Assembly: GCF_029784155.1 (NCBI RefSeq)
Contig: NC_073693.1
Span: forward strand, 137,815,988 to 137,879,987
DNA length: 64,000 bases
Source: Uranotaenia lowii
Taxonomy: Eukaryota; Arthropoda; Insecta; Diptera; Culicidae
Direction of reading: 5' to 3'
The position numbers were made by a program, and so were the translations under genes. Within the stretch, counting starts at the first letter, position 1, and each line of letters starts with the position of its first letter. The notes beneath the pieces were generated by a model that was not told where the DNA came from, ran no database searches, and saw only the letters and a list, made by a program, of their open reading frames with translations. Shown piece after piece: positions 46,831 through 58,282 of this stretch.

Positions 46831-48108
46831 TTTAGTACCGTAAACTTGGGGAACTTTGATCACTTTTTTCATTCATCTTTGAATAGTTTGGAAAGGGTTG
46901 CTTTTTCGTAATACCTAAAAGCCTTAAAACACTTACTGAGTTGAGGAGTATTAAACATGATCATTGATTGCAGTAAATTCAAACGACATTAGTGGATATA
47001 TTATGCATGCAGAAAAAATCCAAAATATAAGCGCTAATAATCATAGCAGCTTTGCCTACTAGCGACACGTCGCATACGTCGCGACGTTGAAAATAATAAC
47101 GACGCACCGCAAGTTTCCTAGGAGACCTGGAGCATGCGATTGATGGCCTAAGGAAAATGTACAGTATAACAACATAAACAATGTTCGAGTACTATATCAA
47201 AATCGCCTACTGGACTGAAAAAAGATAAACAAACCTGCGAATGACAGAAATCTCGCTAGTAAAAAAGCGTCGCTAGTCCTACTGTCGCTATTCGGTTTGG
47301 TGCTATACACATAATAACTAAATGTTTGTTACAAAACCAGATTTCGAGTTTCGGGGTAACTTTGATCACTACGGTTTTTACGTATCTCAACATCTTCAAA
47401 TGTATTGTTTTAATGCCATTTAGCACTGAAGGCTCAAAACATCGATAACAGTCTTTTTTTGTTTGGACTCAATTAAATGTTCAAGATTTTCTTTCAAAAA
47501 CAAATATACTCAAAAGATGGACAATGTGGCTGCATACATTTAGGGGCAAAAATTATAATCATTTCTCAATTTTTTTAAGCCTCAATAACAAATAAAATTT
47601 TAGCTTCATACAATTCCCTAAGTTTTCGCACTGTCATCATGTTCTTCTTTACTTCAAACTTAACCATTTGATAGGGTTTTTAGCCATTTTTTCTATTCAG
47701 GCTTTTTCGTGGAAAATTATCGTTTTTTTTAATATTCAAAATTTGTCATCAAATGACCATAAAAATAACACTTAAACTAAACCTTAACCAAGAAAAAAGT
47801 TGAACTTTCACATAACACAACCCATTTGCTCCTAAATGCTTAAATTTGATCAGGAGAGATGTTTGTTTGTGAGCCTTCGAAGAACCAGATATTTTAGGAT
47901 TTTAAAATTACATTCAAAGTAATATTAAAAACTTCCTAATAAAAACCAAATTTAGCTTTTTTGTAACTGAATTTATAGGCGTTCAAACGTAGTAAACAGT
48001 TTTCAGATATTTTAACTGGATACTTAGTTGATAATGAATATCTGCTAAAATTTCATGTTGATCAAAGTTACCCCGCTGAACAAAGTTCCCCCAGTTTACG
48101 GTACTAAA
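46831..48108. mobile_element. TIR element with TTTAGTACCGTAAAC ends, 1.28 kb
   Basis: TTTAGTACCGTAAACTTGGG at the left and the complement of CCCCCAGTTTACGGTACTAAA at the right are near-perfect TIRs, followed inward by GGAACTTTGATCA-like words on both sides. A related internal word (GGGGTAACTTTGATCAC) near 47353 hints at a composite. No transposase. A 283-bp relative is at 22808-23090. Confidence 0.8.
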
Positions 48109-48120
48109 TCACTCTTGGCC

Positions 48121-48870
48121 TACACGCAAAATAATTTTCACTTCAAAAATAAGTGACATCTGTAGTAAATTCTCGCCATACGTAATTTTATTTGAATTTT
48201 AAGTGATGGGTCAAGTGAATTCACTTAAGTGACCGGTCAAGTTAATTACACTAAGACGTTCGAGTGAAATTTATCTGAAGTTCTAAGTAAGTTTCTAGTT
48301 AATTATAATCTCTCGCGTTTTTAAATAAAAGAACATTTATAGAACACCACTTCGATTTCTAATACTTACATTACGCTTTCGCCAAAAATTTATTTATTGG
48401 AAAATTCCATCGTAATCCCAAGGCAGATCGGTTACTGCGAATAGTGCGACTTCTAAATCTTCCCTGCTGCAAACCAGAAAATCTGTCCAGTCCAACCCAC
48501 AAGCTGAAACATGATAACACCTTTAAATAACTTTTTCTTACATCACGTTTAACACAAACTACAGCCAAAATCGCCTAGTAAAGAATTGGGAAAATCCAAA
48601 TCCAGCATAAGCTACGCTGCTCTTTAGAATTTGCCATTTTGAACTCTGAAAATAAACACAATTACAACCCGACATTCACTTAAAATTCAAGTGATGGGGA
48701 AGTGAATATTTTATCTCACTTCAAATTCAAGTGACGGCTGAAGTGAATGTGGATGAATTCACTTGAAATTTAAGTGACTGCCAAGTGAAATGTATATGTC
48801 GCACTTGAATGGAAGAAAATCACTGGATCCTTGTTTTTAAGTAAAAAATCATGTGTATTTCAAGAGTGAA
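48121..48870. mobile_element. MITE rich in AAGTGA/TCACTT words
   Basis: The two halves (48121-48300 and about 48660-48870) are inverted with respect to each other. Each has many AATTCACTTAAGTGA-type words, and the outer ends ACACGCAAAATAATTTTCAC and the complement of TTTAAGTAAAAAATCATGTG resemble each other. The middle, with a short minus-strand frame at 48371-48568, shows no motif. Confidence 0.6.
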
Positions 48871-49904
48871 TTTGGGTTCAGTATAAGACATTCCATTCTA
48901 CAACACTATATGACTTTCACGAATTGAAACTAATTTTTAATTGTCAATCCTATATCCAATTTCATAAACTTTTTGTATTGAAATTCAAATCTTGACACAC
49001 AAAAACCCTACCTCGTCTGTGAAGTTGGTTTTTATTAAGAAGGGTGTTCAGGTAGTTCATCCATAACTTCATTACAAATCACTTTCATTATTAAAAATTG
49101 TTTATATCATTACAAATTTTATGCAGATACAAACTATTGTTCAAGAAACCAATTTAAGTCACAATTTTATTTTGTATTTTTTGTTCTTCAACTCCACATT
49201 CAAGGGGATTTTGATAAATTTCACAAAGCCACAAAATTCACCTTTTCCTGAAGTGCAATGAATTTGAGAACTTATTTTGATCAATTTTCGTGCCTTGAAA
49301 CTTTTGAAAAAAATTTAAAATTATTTAAGAAAACTATTCACTTTTCTGGCAAAACTTTGAAACATTACAAAAAATAGAATGAAGGTTTGTATACTTTTTC
49401 CAATCCTGTAAAATAAAAGAATTTCAAAGAATTTTTCAAGAAGTATTAACTAAATTGAATTTCAAATATGTCTAAAAGAAAAAATCAAATCGTTTTGCAG
49501 ACTTCAGCAAGTTTGTAATATTAAATCAAATTTATAATTTTTTTTTTCAAACTTTCTTCAGTGATGTTAGAAATACTTGTCGATAAACTGTTGAATTTTT
49601 TAAAGATCATGCAGCATCATCCTCATCATTATTATCAACATATTATTTCTAAATTGAATAAAGTAGGTATAATAAACGATTTCAGAATCAGTGTTTTTCT
49701 TACTTAAAGATTTGTTGGTTTATCAATTATCAATAATTGAATAAAGTCAAAACTGATTCACTTTTAATCTTATAAACTTCATATTATTAAAACGAGGGAT
49801 AATTGAAAAAATGTGTCAAAAGATTTGGGTTCAATACACTAAAATCATCCAAACCAATCATTAAAACATAGGGACCAAAAATTTATCTTTTTCATCTTCA
49901 TTTC
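48871..49904. other. AT-rich DNA, nothing recognised
   Basis: No coding frame or repeat structure was supported. Confidence 0.5.
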
Positions 49905-51594
49905 AATTTATTTATTTATTTTTATTTATTTATTTATATCGAAAATCATGTAGTTTAAGGTAATTTAATTCCTTATAATTTACTACTATTTGTGCTACAT
50001 AGTATTCATTTAGATAATTCTCTGCTGTATAATTTTAATTAATCTTGATAGCTACTCTACAATTCGAATTTTACTGGTATTTTTTGGTATCTGGTATTAC
50101 TGGTTAAAAAATTCTTTGCAATCTCGTCTGAAAGTTATAAAAGAATTACAGGTTCGTAAGGTACTAGGAAGTTGATTCCAGAAACTTATTCCCTTGACAA
50201 AAATGGATCGACTATAAGACTCAGTATGGTGGCGAGGGATAATAAAATTTGCAACGCGAGAGCTTCGAGATCTAGTAAGTTTTTCATAAAGATAAGATGG
50301 TTTACCCGTTTGAACAACTTTGTGCAAGAACATACAAGCTCTATATTTATAGAAAACTTTAAAAGGACAACCCAGAAGCTGTTGATGATGGTGGCTCACT
50401 CTATGGAATCGATTTAAATTAAAAATATATCGTACGCAGCAATTCAAGGCTAATCGAAGACGGCTCATCAAGGACTCCGACGCATTTAAAAGTAATTCCG
50501 CTCCAAAAACAAAATGTGGAAGAATGAGGGTTTTAAAGAGTTTTAATTTGATGTTAATGGGAAGTATACTTGTTTTAAGTTTGAGAGTTCGTAAAGTGTT
50601 GTAAATTTTAGTACACTGAGCGTTGACTAGTGCGTCCCATTTCAAATCTCTCTGAACTATTACACCTAAGCTAGTGGCTTTATCAACAAATTCAATATTT
50701 TGATCACCAAGACTCAATGCTGGAACATTGCTTGTGTTCAAATTGTATGGGAAAAGGATAGCTTTAGTTTTGTCATGATTGATTGGCAGTAAATTATGCA
50801 AGGACCACTGGTAAATGTTTTGTAGATCGTCATTCATTAAGCTTATTGCTTCATGAGAGGAAATTCCTGGCGAACAGATGTAGATTTGAACATCATCAGC
50901 AAAAAGATGAACTTTGGTATTAGAGCAAACAGTTTCTAGGTCATTAATATACAAAGAGAATAAAAGCGGTCCAAGAATGGATCCTTGTGGAACACCCAAT
51001 GTAACATAAGCAGCATTAGAGTAATCATTTCCAATAGCTACAATTTGCGTACGGTTGCTCAAGTACGATTTTAGCAAAGAAATAGCACTGCGTGAAAAAT
51101 TGAATTGTATAGACAGTTTTTTCAGTAGATTGACATGAGACACTTTGTCAAATGCTTTCGAAAAATCAATCATCAGAAGAACGGCGTTTTGTTTCTTATC
51201 TATCATACAGTGAATGTCGTCGATAACTTTTATCATTGCGGATGTTGTGCTATGGTTTGCTCTGAATCCAGATTGAAATGGGCTCAATAGGTCCATACTG
51301 CTTATATATGTCTGCATTTGTTTATTCACGATACGTTCAAAAACTTTAGAAAGTGTGCTTAATATGCTGATTGGACGTAGGTTAGAAATATTTTTACAAT
51401 TAGATTTTTTTTTAATTGGTATAATTTTGGCAATTTTCCAAGGCTTGGGATACTTCCCTGAAACTAATATTGAATTAAACAGTTCACACATGGGAGGGAG
51501 AAGTAAAGGGAGTAACAGTTTTATAAACTTCAAGGATACGCCATCATGCCCTACAGCATTGGATTTTATAGTGCTTATAGCTAATTAAGAATAG
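49905..51594 (-). mobile_element. 5'-truncated LINE with intact RT frame
   Basis: The minus-strand element ends with an A-rich TAAATAAATAAATAAA-type tail (plus strand 49905-49940). It begins abruptly at 51594, with no endonuclease or ORF1, which is the usual 5' truncation. The single open frame suggests a fairly recent insertion. The RT is unlike the CR1 copies in this window. Confidence 0.88.
50097..51590 (-). CDS. Reverse transcriptase (partial LINE ORF2), open frame
   Basis: 497 residues without a stop. The frame is open upstream of any ATG because the element is truncated: it enters as LAISTIKSNAVGHDGVSLKF, the start of the RT fingers. RT blocks follow: LRPISILSTLSKVFERIV, MIDFSKAFDKVSH (first catalytic D), LGVPQGSILGPLLFSLYIND and LFADDVQIYI (catalytic DD). 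Then come the thumb and a C-terminal region ending SFITFRRDCKEFFNQ-stop. The overall type is Jockey/CR1/L2-like; I cannot fix the clade. It was once part of a protein that nicks and copies at the target. Here it lacks the endonuclease and a start, so it is probably not expressed. Confidence 0.88.
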
Positions 51595-51620
51595 CTTATT
51601 CACTGTTAGTTATATGTGTT

Positions 51621-52256
51621 AATAGACTGAGTCGATTTGGGGTCATTTTTGAATTTCTCAAACCCTGGGGTCTAAAAAGCTTCAACTTGGTCCAAAACTC
51701 ATCCATGATTTTTTGTAGAATTTTTAAGAAACGTTTACATGAGTAAATTTGAACATTTAGGTTTGTATGGGAAAATTGAATATTTTGTACTGAAAAATCA
51801 ACATCATTTTTGTTTCTTCTGTGGATCCGAGCCAGCTAGTGGTTTTTGTACGAATTTATAAAATTTCTAAAGTAAATTTTCCGCTGAACAACTTTGTCGA
51901 AGACCGTAACTTCGTATCTTATTAGACAAAAAAGTTATTCGGTGTTGAATGGGGATATGTATTTTCGCATTGATGAACAACAAACTCAATTGACATCCCT
52001 GCAGGGTGCCTAGCGAGGTATTGCAGGACTACTTTTCAAGCAATACTTCGCAAGGCTTCAGCAGTGATGTCAATTGGCTTTATTGTTTTTCAATGCACAA
52101 AGACATACTCCTGTTAAACAGCTAATAACTTTTTTGCCTGATAAGATACGAAGTTAAAGTTTTCGACAAAGTTGTTCAGCGGAAAATTTAGTTTAGCAAT
52201 TTTATAAGTTGTTACAAAAATCACTAACTGGCTCGGTTCCATAGAAGAAACAAAAA
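51621..52256. mobile_element. Foldback element, copy B, truncated
   Basis: The left arm starts AATAGACTGAGTCGATTTGG and matches the arms at 21471-22326 closely, including CCAAAACTCATCCATGATTT. The right arm begins near 52066 and breaks off at 52256, within the stretch that corresponds to CATTTTTGTTTCTTCTGTGG of the left arm. Confidence 0.88.
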
Positions 52257-52261
52257 CCTTC

Positions 52262-52474
52262 TTTCAGATAAATGATTAACTAACTATAATGGAACTAACG
52301 CTTCTAGACAGGGCCAACTCTTCAATCTTAACAAATTAAGAACTGTTGACCTCACACTACCGTTGAAGGAATAGATAAAAAAGAAGATTTCATCCTTCCT
52401 TTTGCTAAACAGCAAGAGATTGCCAGGCTGGCCTAACAAAAACTTCAAATTACCATCTTTCAGATAAATGATTT
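52262..52474 (-). mobile_element. Short insertion flanked by 18-bp direct repeats
   Basis: TCTTTCAGATAAATGATT occurs at 52262-52279 and 52457-52474, a target duplication of LINE/SINE length. The 177-bp insert between reads on the minus strand as a possible tail of a retroelement frame, ending in ...LEALVPL-stop and TATAGTTAGTT. The source element is unknown. Confidence 0.55.
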
Positions 52475-52559
52475 CAGTAGTAAAACCTGATACATACAAA
52501 TAAAATTATATGTTCATTAACGCTTAAGAATATGCCTTTCAAATGCATATAATTTTGTT

Positions 52560-53075
52560 TTCATAAGTTTGCAACTTTTAGAGATATGGAACATTCAAAA
52601 TAAGCAATTTTAAAACGTAATTACACAAAAAGTACCATTTGACGTCAAGATAGAAACTTGACACCTTCAATTAAGTTGTGTATTTTTACAATTGTTACAA
52701 CTCTCTCATATAAAGTAAGACTCGAAAGTCGCTTTGAAAAAAGTTAAACGAAAATTTCGTTTTTTGAGGTTAGTTTTTAGAAAAATGTCTATAAATCTGT
52801 TGTTTTAAAAGATGGAGCTTTAAAGTCTTCTACAAAGTTTTTTAAAATTATATTGTCTACAAGTTTTCTGAACACATCATTTCGATTGGATGACAAACTC
52901 AAAAATTAAAAAAAATATCTCACTTATAGGTGGATCGATCAGTAAAAAATAATGGCAAAATATGCGCAATTAAAAATAATAAAACATTGCAGAACATGTC
53001 ATTATGCTATTTTGACATCTAAGGCATCAAAAAGCCCTTGATCACGTTTTTCGAGTTTTAAACCACTGTGCGCTG
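52560..53075 (+). repeat. Dispersed repeat shared with 24.6-24.9 kb, copy B
   Basis: Carries, in the same order, words matching 24606-24890 (TCTACAAAGTTTT, ATCTCACTTATAGGTGGAT, ATCACGTTTTTCGAG, ACCACTGTGCGCTGG). Non-coding. Confidence 0.5.
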
Positions 53076-53084
53076 GCAAGGACT

Positions 53085-54832
53085 AATGCTAGAATGCCGC
53101 TAAAAGACCGAGCAGGTCAGTTATTGATCGATCGAACAGATTAGCTCAAACGATGGACTGAGCACTTCGAACAACTCTTCCGAGTCACGAATAGCGATGG
53201 CCAACAGAACCCACAGCTCGAAGAGCCAACAGTAAGCCTCATAAATGGCGTCAACTCGGAAGCTCGCTGGCTGAATTAGAAGCGGCAATCAAAAACATGA
53301 AATCCAACAAAGCACCTGGGATCGATTGCATCCCTGCTGAAATGCTGAAAGCCGACCCTGCCCTGTCAGCACAAATGTTGCACCGTCTTTTCGCTGACAT
53401 CTGGGATACTGCAACATTCCCGGCCGACTGGATGCAGGGTATCCTCGTAAATGTCCCGAAAAAAGGAGACCTGACAGAGTGCGGTAACTGGCGAGGCATA
53501 ACGTTGATCTGTTCAACCCTCAAGTACGCTGAAAAGTGATCCTGAACAGGATCCAGGAGAAAATCGACGCTACACTTCGACGGCAACATGCTGGATTCCG
53601 ATCCGGTCGATCATGTGTGGACCACATCACAACGCTACGAATCATACTTGGACAAATCAACGAATTCCAGGACTCTCTTCTGCTGGTGTTCGTTGATTTC
53701 GAAAAAGCATTCGACCGACTTAACCATGAAAACATCTGGGCGGCTCTAAGGCGACGAGGGGTCCCAGAGAAACTAGTCCATCTCATCGAAGCACAATACG
53801 AAGCATTTTCATGCAAGGTCTTGCACGATGGTGTCTTGTCCGAACCAATCCCGGTAACTGCTGGAGTGAGACAAGGATGTATTTTATCACCGCTACTTTT
53901 TCTCATCGTAATGGATGAGATTCTGACTGGATCGATCGACTGTGCACCGAACCGAGGATTGCCGTGGAATCCTACAACAATGGAGCAACTGAACGACCTT
54001 GACCTGGCTGACGATATTGTTTTGCTCGCCCAAACACAACCGGATATGCAGAGCAAACTCGACGATCTCACCGAAAGTTCCAAGGCAGCAGGTCTCAAAG
54101 TCAATGTCGGAAAGACCAAGTCTATGGAGATCAACACAGCAAATCCCTCCAATTTCATGGTAGCTGGGCAACAGGTTGAGAAAGTGGAGTGCTTCCAGTA
54201 TCTTGGTAGCCAGATAGCGCCTGATGGTGGTACAAAGAAAGACATCGAAACCCGGATCAGAAAGCCCGATTTGCGTTTGCGAGTCTTCGGAACATCTGGC
54301 GGTCACGCCAGATCTCTCTACGAACGAAAATCCGAATCTTCAACTCAAACGTCAAATCCGTATTGCTGTACGGGTGCGAAACTTGGTGCACATATGCGGT
54401 AACGAGGCGAAAACTGAAAGTATTTGTAAACCGCTGCCTGCGGAATATCATCCGCGCTTGGTGGCCTGGCAACTGGATCTCAAATGAGGAATTACATCGC
54501 CGGTGTCATCAAAGGGCGAGATTCGGGAACGTAAGTGGAGATGGACTGGGCACACGCTGCGAAAAGATGAAAACGAGATTTGCAGAGAGGCGCTTGAATG
54601 GAATCCAGAAGGACATCGAAGAAAAGGCAAACCCAGAAACTCGTGGCGGCGAAGCCTAGCCGCTGAAATCCGAACTGTCAATGAGAACCTTGACTGGGAC
54701 CAGGTGAAGACGCTGGCTCCAGATCGTCAACAGTGGAGGTCTTTTACTTCGGCCCTATGCACCGGAGGATCGGCGCGGGAACATCTACTTACTAACTTCC
54801 ATCCACAGGAGCAGAATCCTGTCAAATCTTGA
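53085..54832 (+). pseudogene. RTE-like LINE reverse transcriptase, frameshifted
   Basis: Starts inside the RT N-terminal region (NARMPLKDRAGQLL), then IKNMKSNKAPGIDCIPAEML (about 53287), FVDFEKAFDRLNHENIW (first D, about 53689), TAGVRQGCILSPLLFLIVMD (about 53857), DLADDIVLL (DD, about 54001) and GLKVNVGKTKSM (about 54091). The C-terminal VLLYGCETW / WPGNWISNEELHRR / WRWTGHTLRK segments follow, ending WRSFTSALCTGG. At least four frameshifts (near 53250-53290, 53525, 54265 and 54500) break it. It is 5'-truncated. The RQGC and LADD forms suit RTE-like elements; the clade is inferred. Confidence 0.85.
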
Positions 54833-56217
54833 TATTTTTCTAAAAACAATCAGCATAAACAACATGATTCTGCTGGGGACCTTGAAACAAGCAGGATTCA
54901 ACCGCCGTAATTTGTAATTTTGTTTTTTTTTTTTAAGTTTTGTCATCCATCAAGATTTATCTGTCGCATTGACTCGGCACTGGCTCATCACTGGCTTAGT
55001 TATTAGCTTATTAATAATCTAAAATCCTGGTATACCTATTCGTACCTGGTGCATATAAGCTCTATATTTTAGTTAATACTTGACACGATAATTATTAAAC
55101 TTTTATAGGTTGACTTTCCATATCAAACGTTTTCCATGCTCAAAATTATTCTATATCGACCAGAAACAACTTTTATTTTGAGAAAATTACGCAACATGGA
55201 GGGTGTTTTTCAGAAGCTATAAATCATCAAAATTTGCAATTTTTTTCACCTTTATTTACTTTATACAGCTCTTCATTGCATTACTCAATTGGTAAAATAC
55301 ATAAAACCGGAAAAGACATTATTTTACTTTAGTGGATCATGCTAAGTTGCGGTTTTATTCTTAGATCAACCAAAACCGCCCAAAAGTAACAACTAGCTCG
55401 CCTGACCCAGAATTGTATCATCTATCGTTTAGCGGCCAAAAAGTCGCACCCTCATGTATCATTTTTTTCTTTTTCCATTTTTTGGGAAGAAATTGTTTCC
55501 GATGTCCGATGGCCTTTGACAACAAACAAACGACAGCTGCTTGCCTCTGCTGCTGGGACACAGGAACCATTTCACGATTCAGAATCGTCGGTATCCGGAC
55601 ACGATTTGTGTAGATATGTAGGAAGCTGTAAAGTTGCCACTCCTGCCTTAAAATATTCAAGTAGAATCATTCATATACAATACCTACATCCATACACATC
55701 GACCGGCGTTCGTCGCGGGATTGATGGCCGACCTTGTGCCGGGGCGCTGCTGCTTCTCTCTGGTGTCCGGGCCGGGCATCAGCTTCGTCGTCGAGATGTC
55801 GTCGACAGTTAAATTTTTCGCATGAGTTTATTGGCTGACCGCGAAATCTGATCGTCACTACCTACCTACTAGTGACCGTTAGTTTTTTTTCTCTCCTCTA
55901 ACTATTCAGCATGGAGGAGTTCGTTCCATGCCAAGGGAGATTAATTTGTTGGTAGCACGTGGTGGAGTCAACTGTTGACAAACATGACGCTAGAAATGCG
56001 TTGGAAATAAATACAGCAGCAATAATTAACGGACTCTATGCCAGCCAGGGCAGATGACAACTAACGGCAGAAAAACACTACTAATGAATGAACGAGAATA
56101 GAAACTACCAACAAGCTCGAGAAGGACAATTGGCAGTTTGCCACCAGATTCTTAGACAATTTCTGAACAATTTATCGATGAAAATTTCAACTCCTATACA
56201 TTTCAATAAAGGGTATA
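54833..56217. other. No recognised gene
   Basis: AT-rich at first, with a more balanced part at 55500-56150. The frame at 55516-55812 and its overlapping minus-strand frames show no domain. May be unique host DNA. Confidence 0.45.
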
Positions 56218-57454
56218 AAGGGTGATACGGTAAAAATTTGGTCAATATCAACTTGACTTATTTCTTTCAATTTTGCATTTAAAAAACCTGAACACCCCTC
56301 ATTTTGAAGGTGTGTGTGTGTAGAATGTTGCTTGTATCAAAATTTTGTTCGCTCATCGTGAAAATCCAAGCTACTCGCACGCAAAGCTGGCAAAATCGCT
56401 AAAAGTTGCCAAATCAACCGTTACAAATGTAATTAAAGTGTTTGGGGAACGTTTGTCGACAGCCAAGAAGTCTGGATCGGGGGAAAATCGAAAACCGGAA
56501 TCCGCTGAGACGACAAAGAGAGTTGCCGGTAGTTTCAAGCGAAACCCTAACCCTCTCTCCGAGATGCCGCAAATAAGCTGGGTGTATTGTCTACAACCGT
56601 GCATCGAGCCAAAAAACGAGCCGGACTATCGACTTACAAGAAGGTAGTGACTCCAAATCGCGATGATAAACAAAATACGACGGCCAAAGCGCGATCCCGG
56701 AGGCTGTACACGACGATGCTGACGAACTTTGGCTGCGAGTTAATGGACGACGAAACCTACGTCAAAGCCGACTACAAGCAGCTTCCGGGATAGTAGTTTT
56801 ATACGGCAAAAGGAAGGGGAAAGGTAGCAGATATTTTCAAGCACATGAAACTGTCAAAGTTCGCAAAGAAATATCTGGTTTGGCAAGCCATCTGTACCTG
56901 TGGCTTGAAAAGCAGCATTTTCATAGCTTCCGGGACTGTCAACCGAGAAATTTACGTGAAAGAGTGTTTGAATAGACGTCTGCTGCCTTTCCTGAAGAAA
57001 CACGGTTGTTCCGTACTGTTTTGGCCGGATTTGGCATCTTGCCATTACGGTAAAAAGGGCAAGGAGTGGTACGCCGCCAACAACGTGCAGGTGGTTCCCA
57101 AGGACAAGAACCCTCCCAACACGCCAGAGCTCCACCCAATTGAGAAATACTGGGCTATTGTCAAGCGGAACCTAAAGAAGACCAAAACAACTGCTAAGGA
57201 CGAGCAGCAGTTCAAGGCAAACTGGCTTTCTGCGGCGAAGAAGGTGGACAAGGTGGCTGTACAAAATCTGATGGCAGGGCTTAAGCGTATGGCCCGGCAA
57301 TTCGGATTTGGAAAAGCGGAAGCCTAACTGAATCTTTTTCCTGAATTTTATACTAATTAAACTTGAAAAAGAAATTTAATTTGATTTTTTAAATAAACGA
57401 TTTCACCGATTTACACGCGTTTTCCCTTGACCAAATTTTGACCGTATCACTCTT
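56218..57454 (+). mobile_element. Tc1/mariner transposon of the DD37E (ITmD37E) type
   Basis: The TIRs AAGGGTGATACGGTAAAAAT (left) and the complement of the right end match at 26 of 28 positions. TA lies on both sides (56216-56217 and 57455-57456). The 1237-bp length and single transposase gene are typical of Tc1/mariner. The 56345-57327 gene inside has a frameshift and two adjacent TAG codons. Confidence 0.93.
56345..57327 (+). pseudogene. DD37E transposase, recently inactivated
   Basis: The first frame (56345-56570) has the helix-turn-helix PSYSHAKLAKSLKVAKSTVT. A frameshift near 56570 leads to KKRAGLSTYKKVVTPNRDDK and LMDDETYVK (first D). Two adjacent TAG codons at 56791-56796 follow QLPG. 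The frame then continues open to FGFGKAEA-stop with WPDLASCHYG (second D) and HPIEKYW (E), 37 residues apart. The enzyme would cut the TIR ends in the nucleus and paste at TA. Only one frameshift and the stop pair separate this copy from an open gene, so it is younger than the copy at 24970. Confidence 0.92.
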
Positions 57455-57599
57455 TATCTAAAGTGAATTAAATTGTTATCCCCGATGTATGTTTTCTCAC
57501 TTTATATTTTAGAACTGCTTTGCAAAGCCAAACCAAATCCAAAGACGAACTAACTTCATTGCCAACTTATTTGAATTTTCTGGATGATTTGATATGCAG

Positions 57600-58000
57600 A
57601 ACTTTCTTCTTGTATGTATGTATGTATGTATGTTGAACCCACCAGTGGCTGATAGGTCTTTCGACCCGAGTCGATACGGGAAGTCTCAATAGCACATTCA
57701 AATATTATTCATCAACAATATTCGCAGCACTACCAAGGGGTCCGTTACCACTGGCTTGGGACAGGTTGGACTCATCTCACTCCCTTCAAACTGTTCGAAA
57801 CAAATGAAGAACCCTGGAAAGGTACCTAGGTTACCTGCTCAAGATCCCAAATTTGCCGAGATACTCCGGCTGGCTTGAACCCACAATCCATTGTATATCA
57901 GCTTTTCGCTCGTGTGATGCCCTGTCCTACCCCCTACGAATCCCAATAATAGAGTTAAGCTATTTTACTATTTTATTAAATGAAATTGAAAATGATCAAT
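57600..58000. repeat. (GTAT)n microsatellite and associated sequence
   Basis: TGTATGTATGTATGTATGT (about 57614-57634) precedes a mixed-composition stretch to about 57960 with no frame. A second (GTAT)n run starts another such stretch at about 58918. Confidence 0.5.
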
Positions 58001-58001
58001 A

Positions 58002-58269
58002 AGTCTGTTCAATGGAGTTAGGTCGAAACGGGTCGAAACAAGTAGAAATGGGTTGACAGTTGATCACCTGTCGCTTTCCAATTGACTTCGACCGATTTCT
58101 ACCAGGACGAAACGAATCCTGCGGCTGAGCTGGATTGGTTTCGACTAGTTTTTACTTGCTCCAATGAACAACGACCTGACTTGTTTCGACCAAAACATTG
58201 GCTCGTTGAACATCTACCAGTTGACAGAAACCCGTTGAAACCGATTTTTACCAACCGTTGAACGAAGCT
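58002..58269. mobile_element. 268-bp MITE rich in CGAAA words, copy B
   Basis: The left end AGTCTGTTCAATGGAGTTAG and right end ACCGTTGAACGAAGCT are inverted. The interior repeats GTCGAAACGGG / ACCGATTTCTACC. It is a compact relative of 5321-6514 without the insertion. Confidence 0.75.
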
Positions 58270-58282
58270 AATGCTCTGAGCA

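Noticed and set aside
55516..55812. 98-residue frame as a host gene
   Set aside because: No domain, splice signals or polyadenylation context; overlapping frames on both strands are similarly open.
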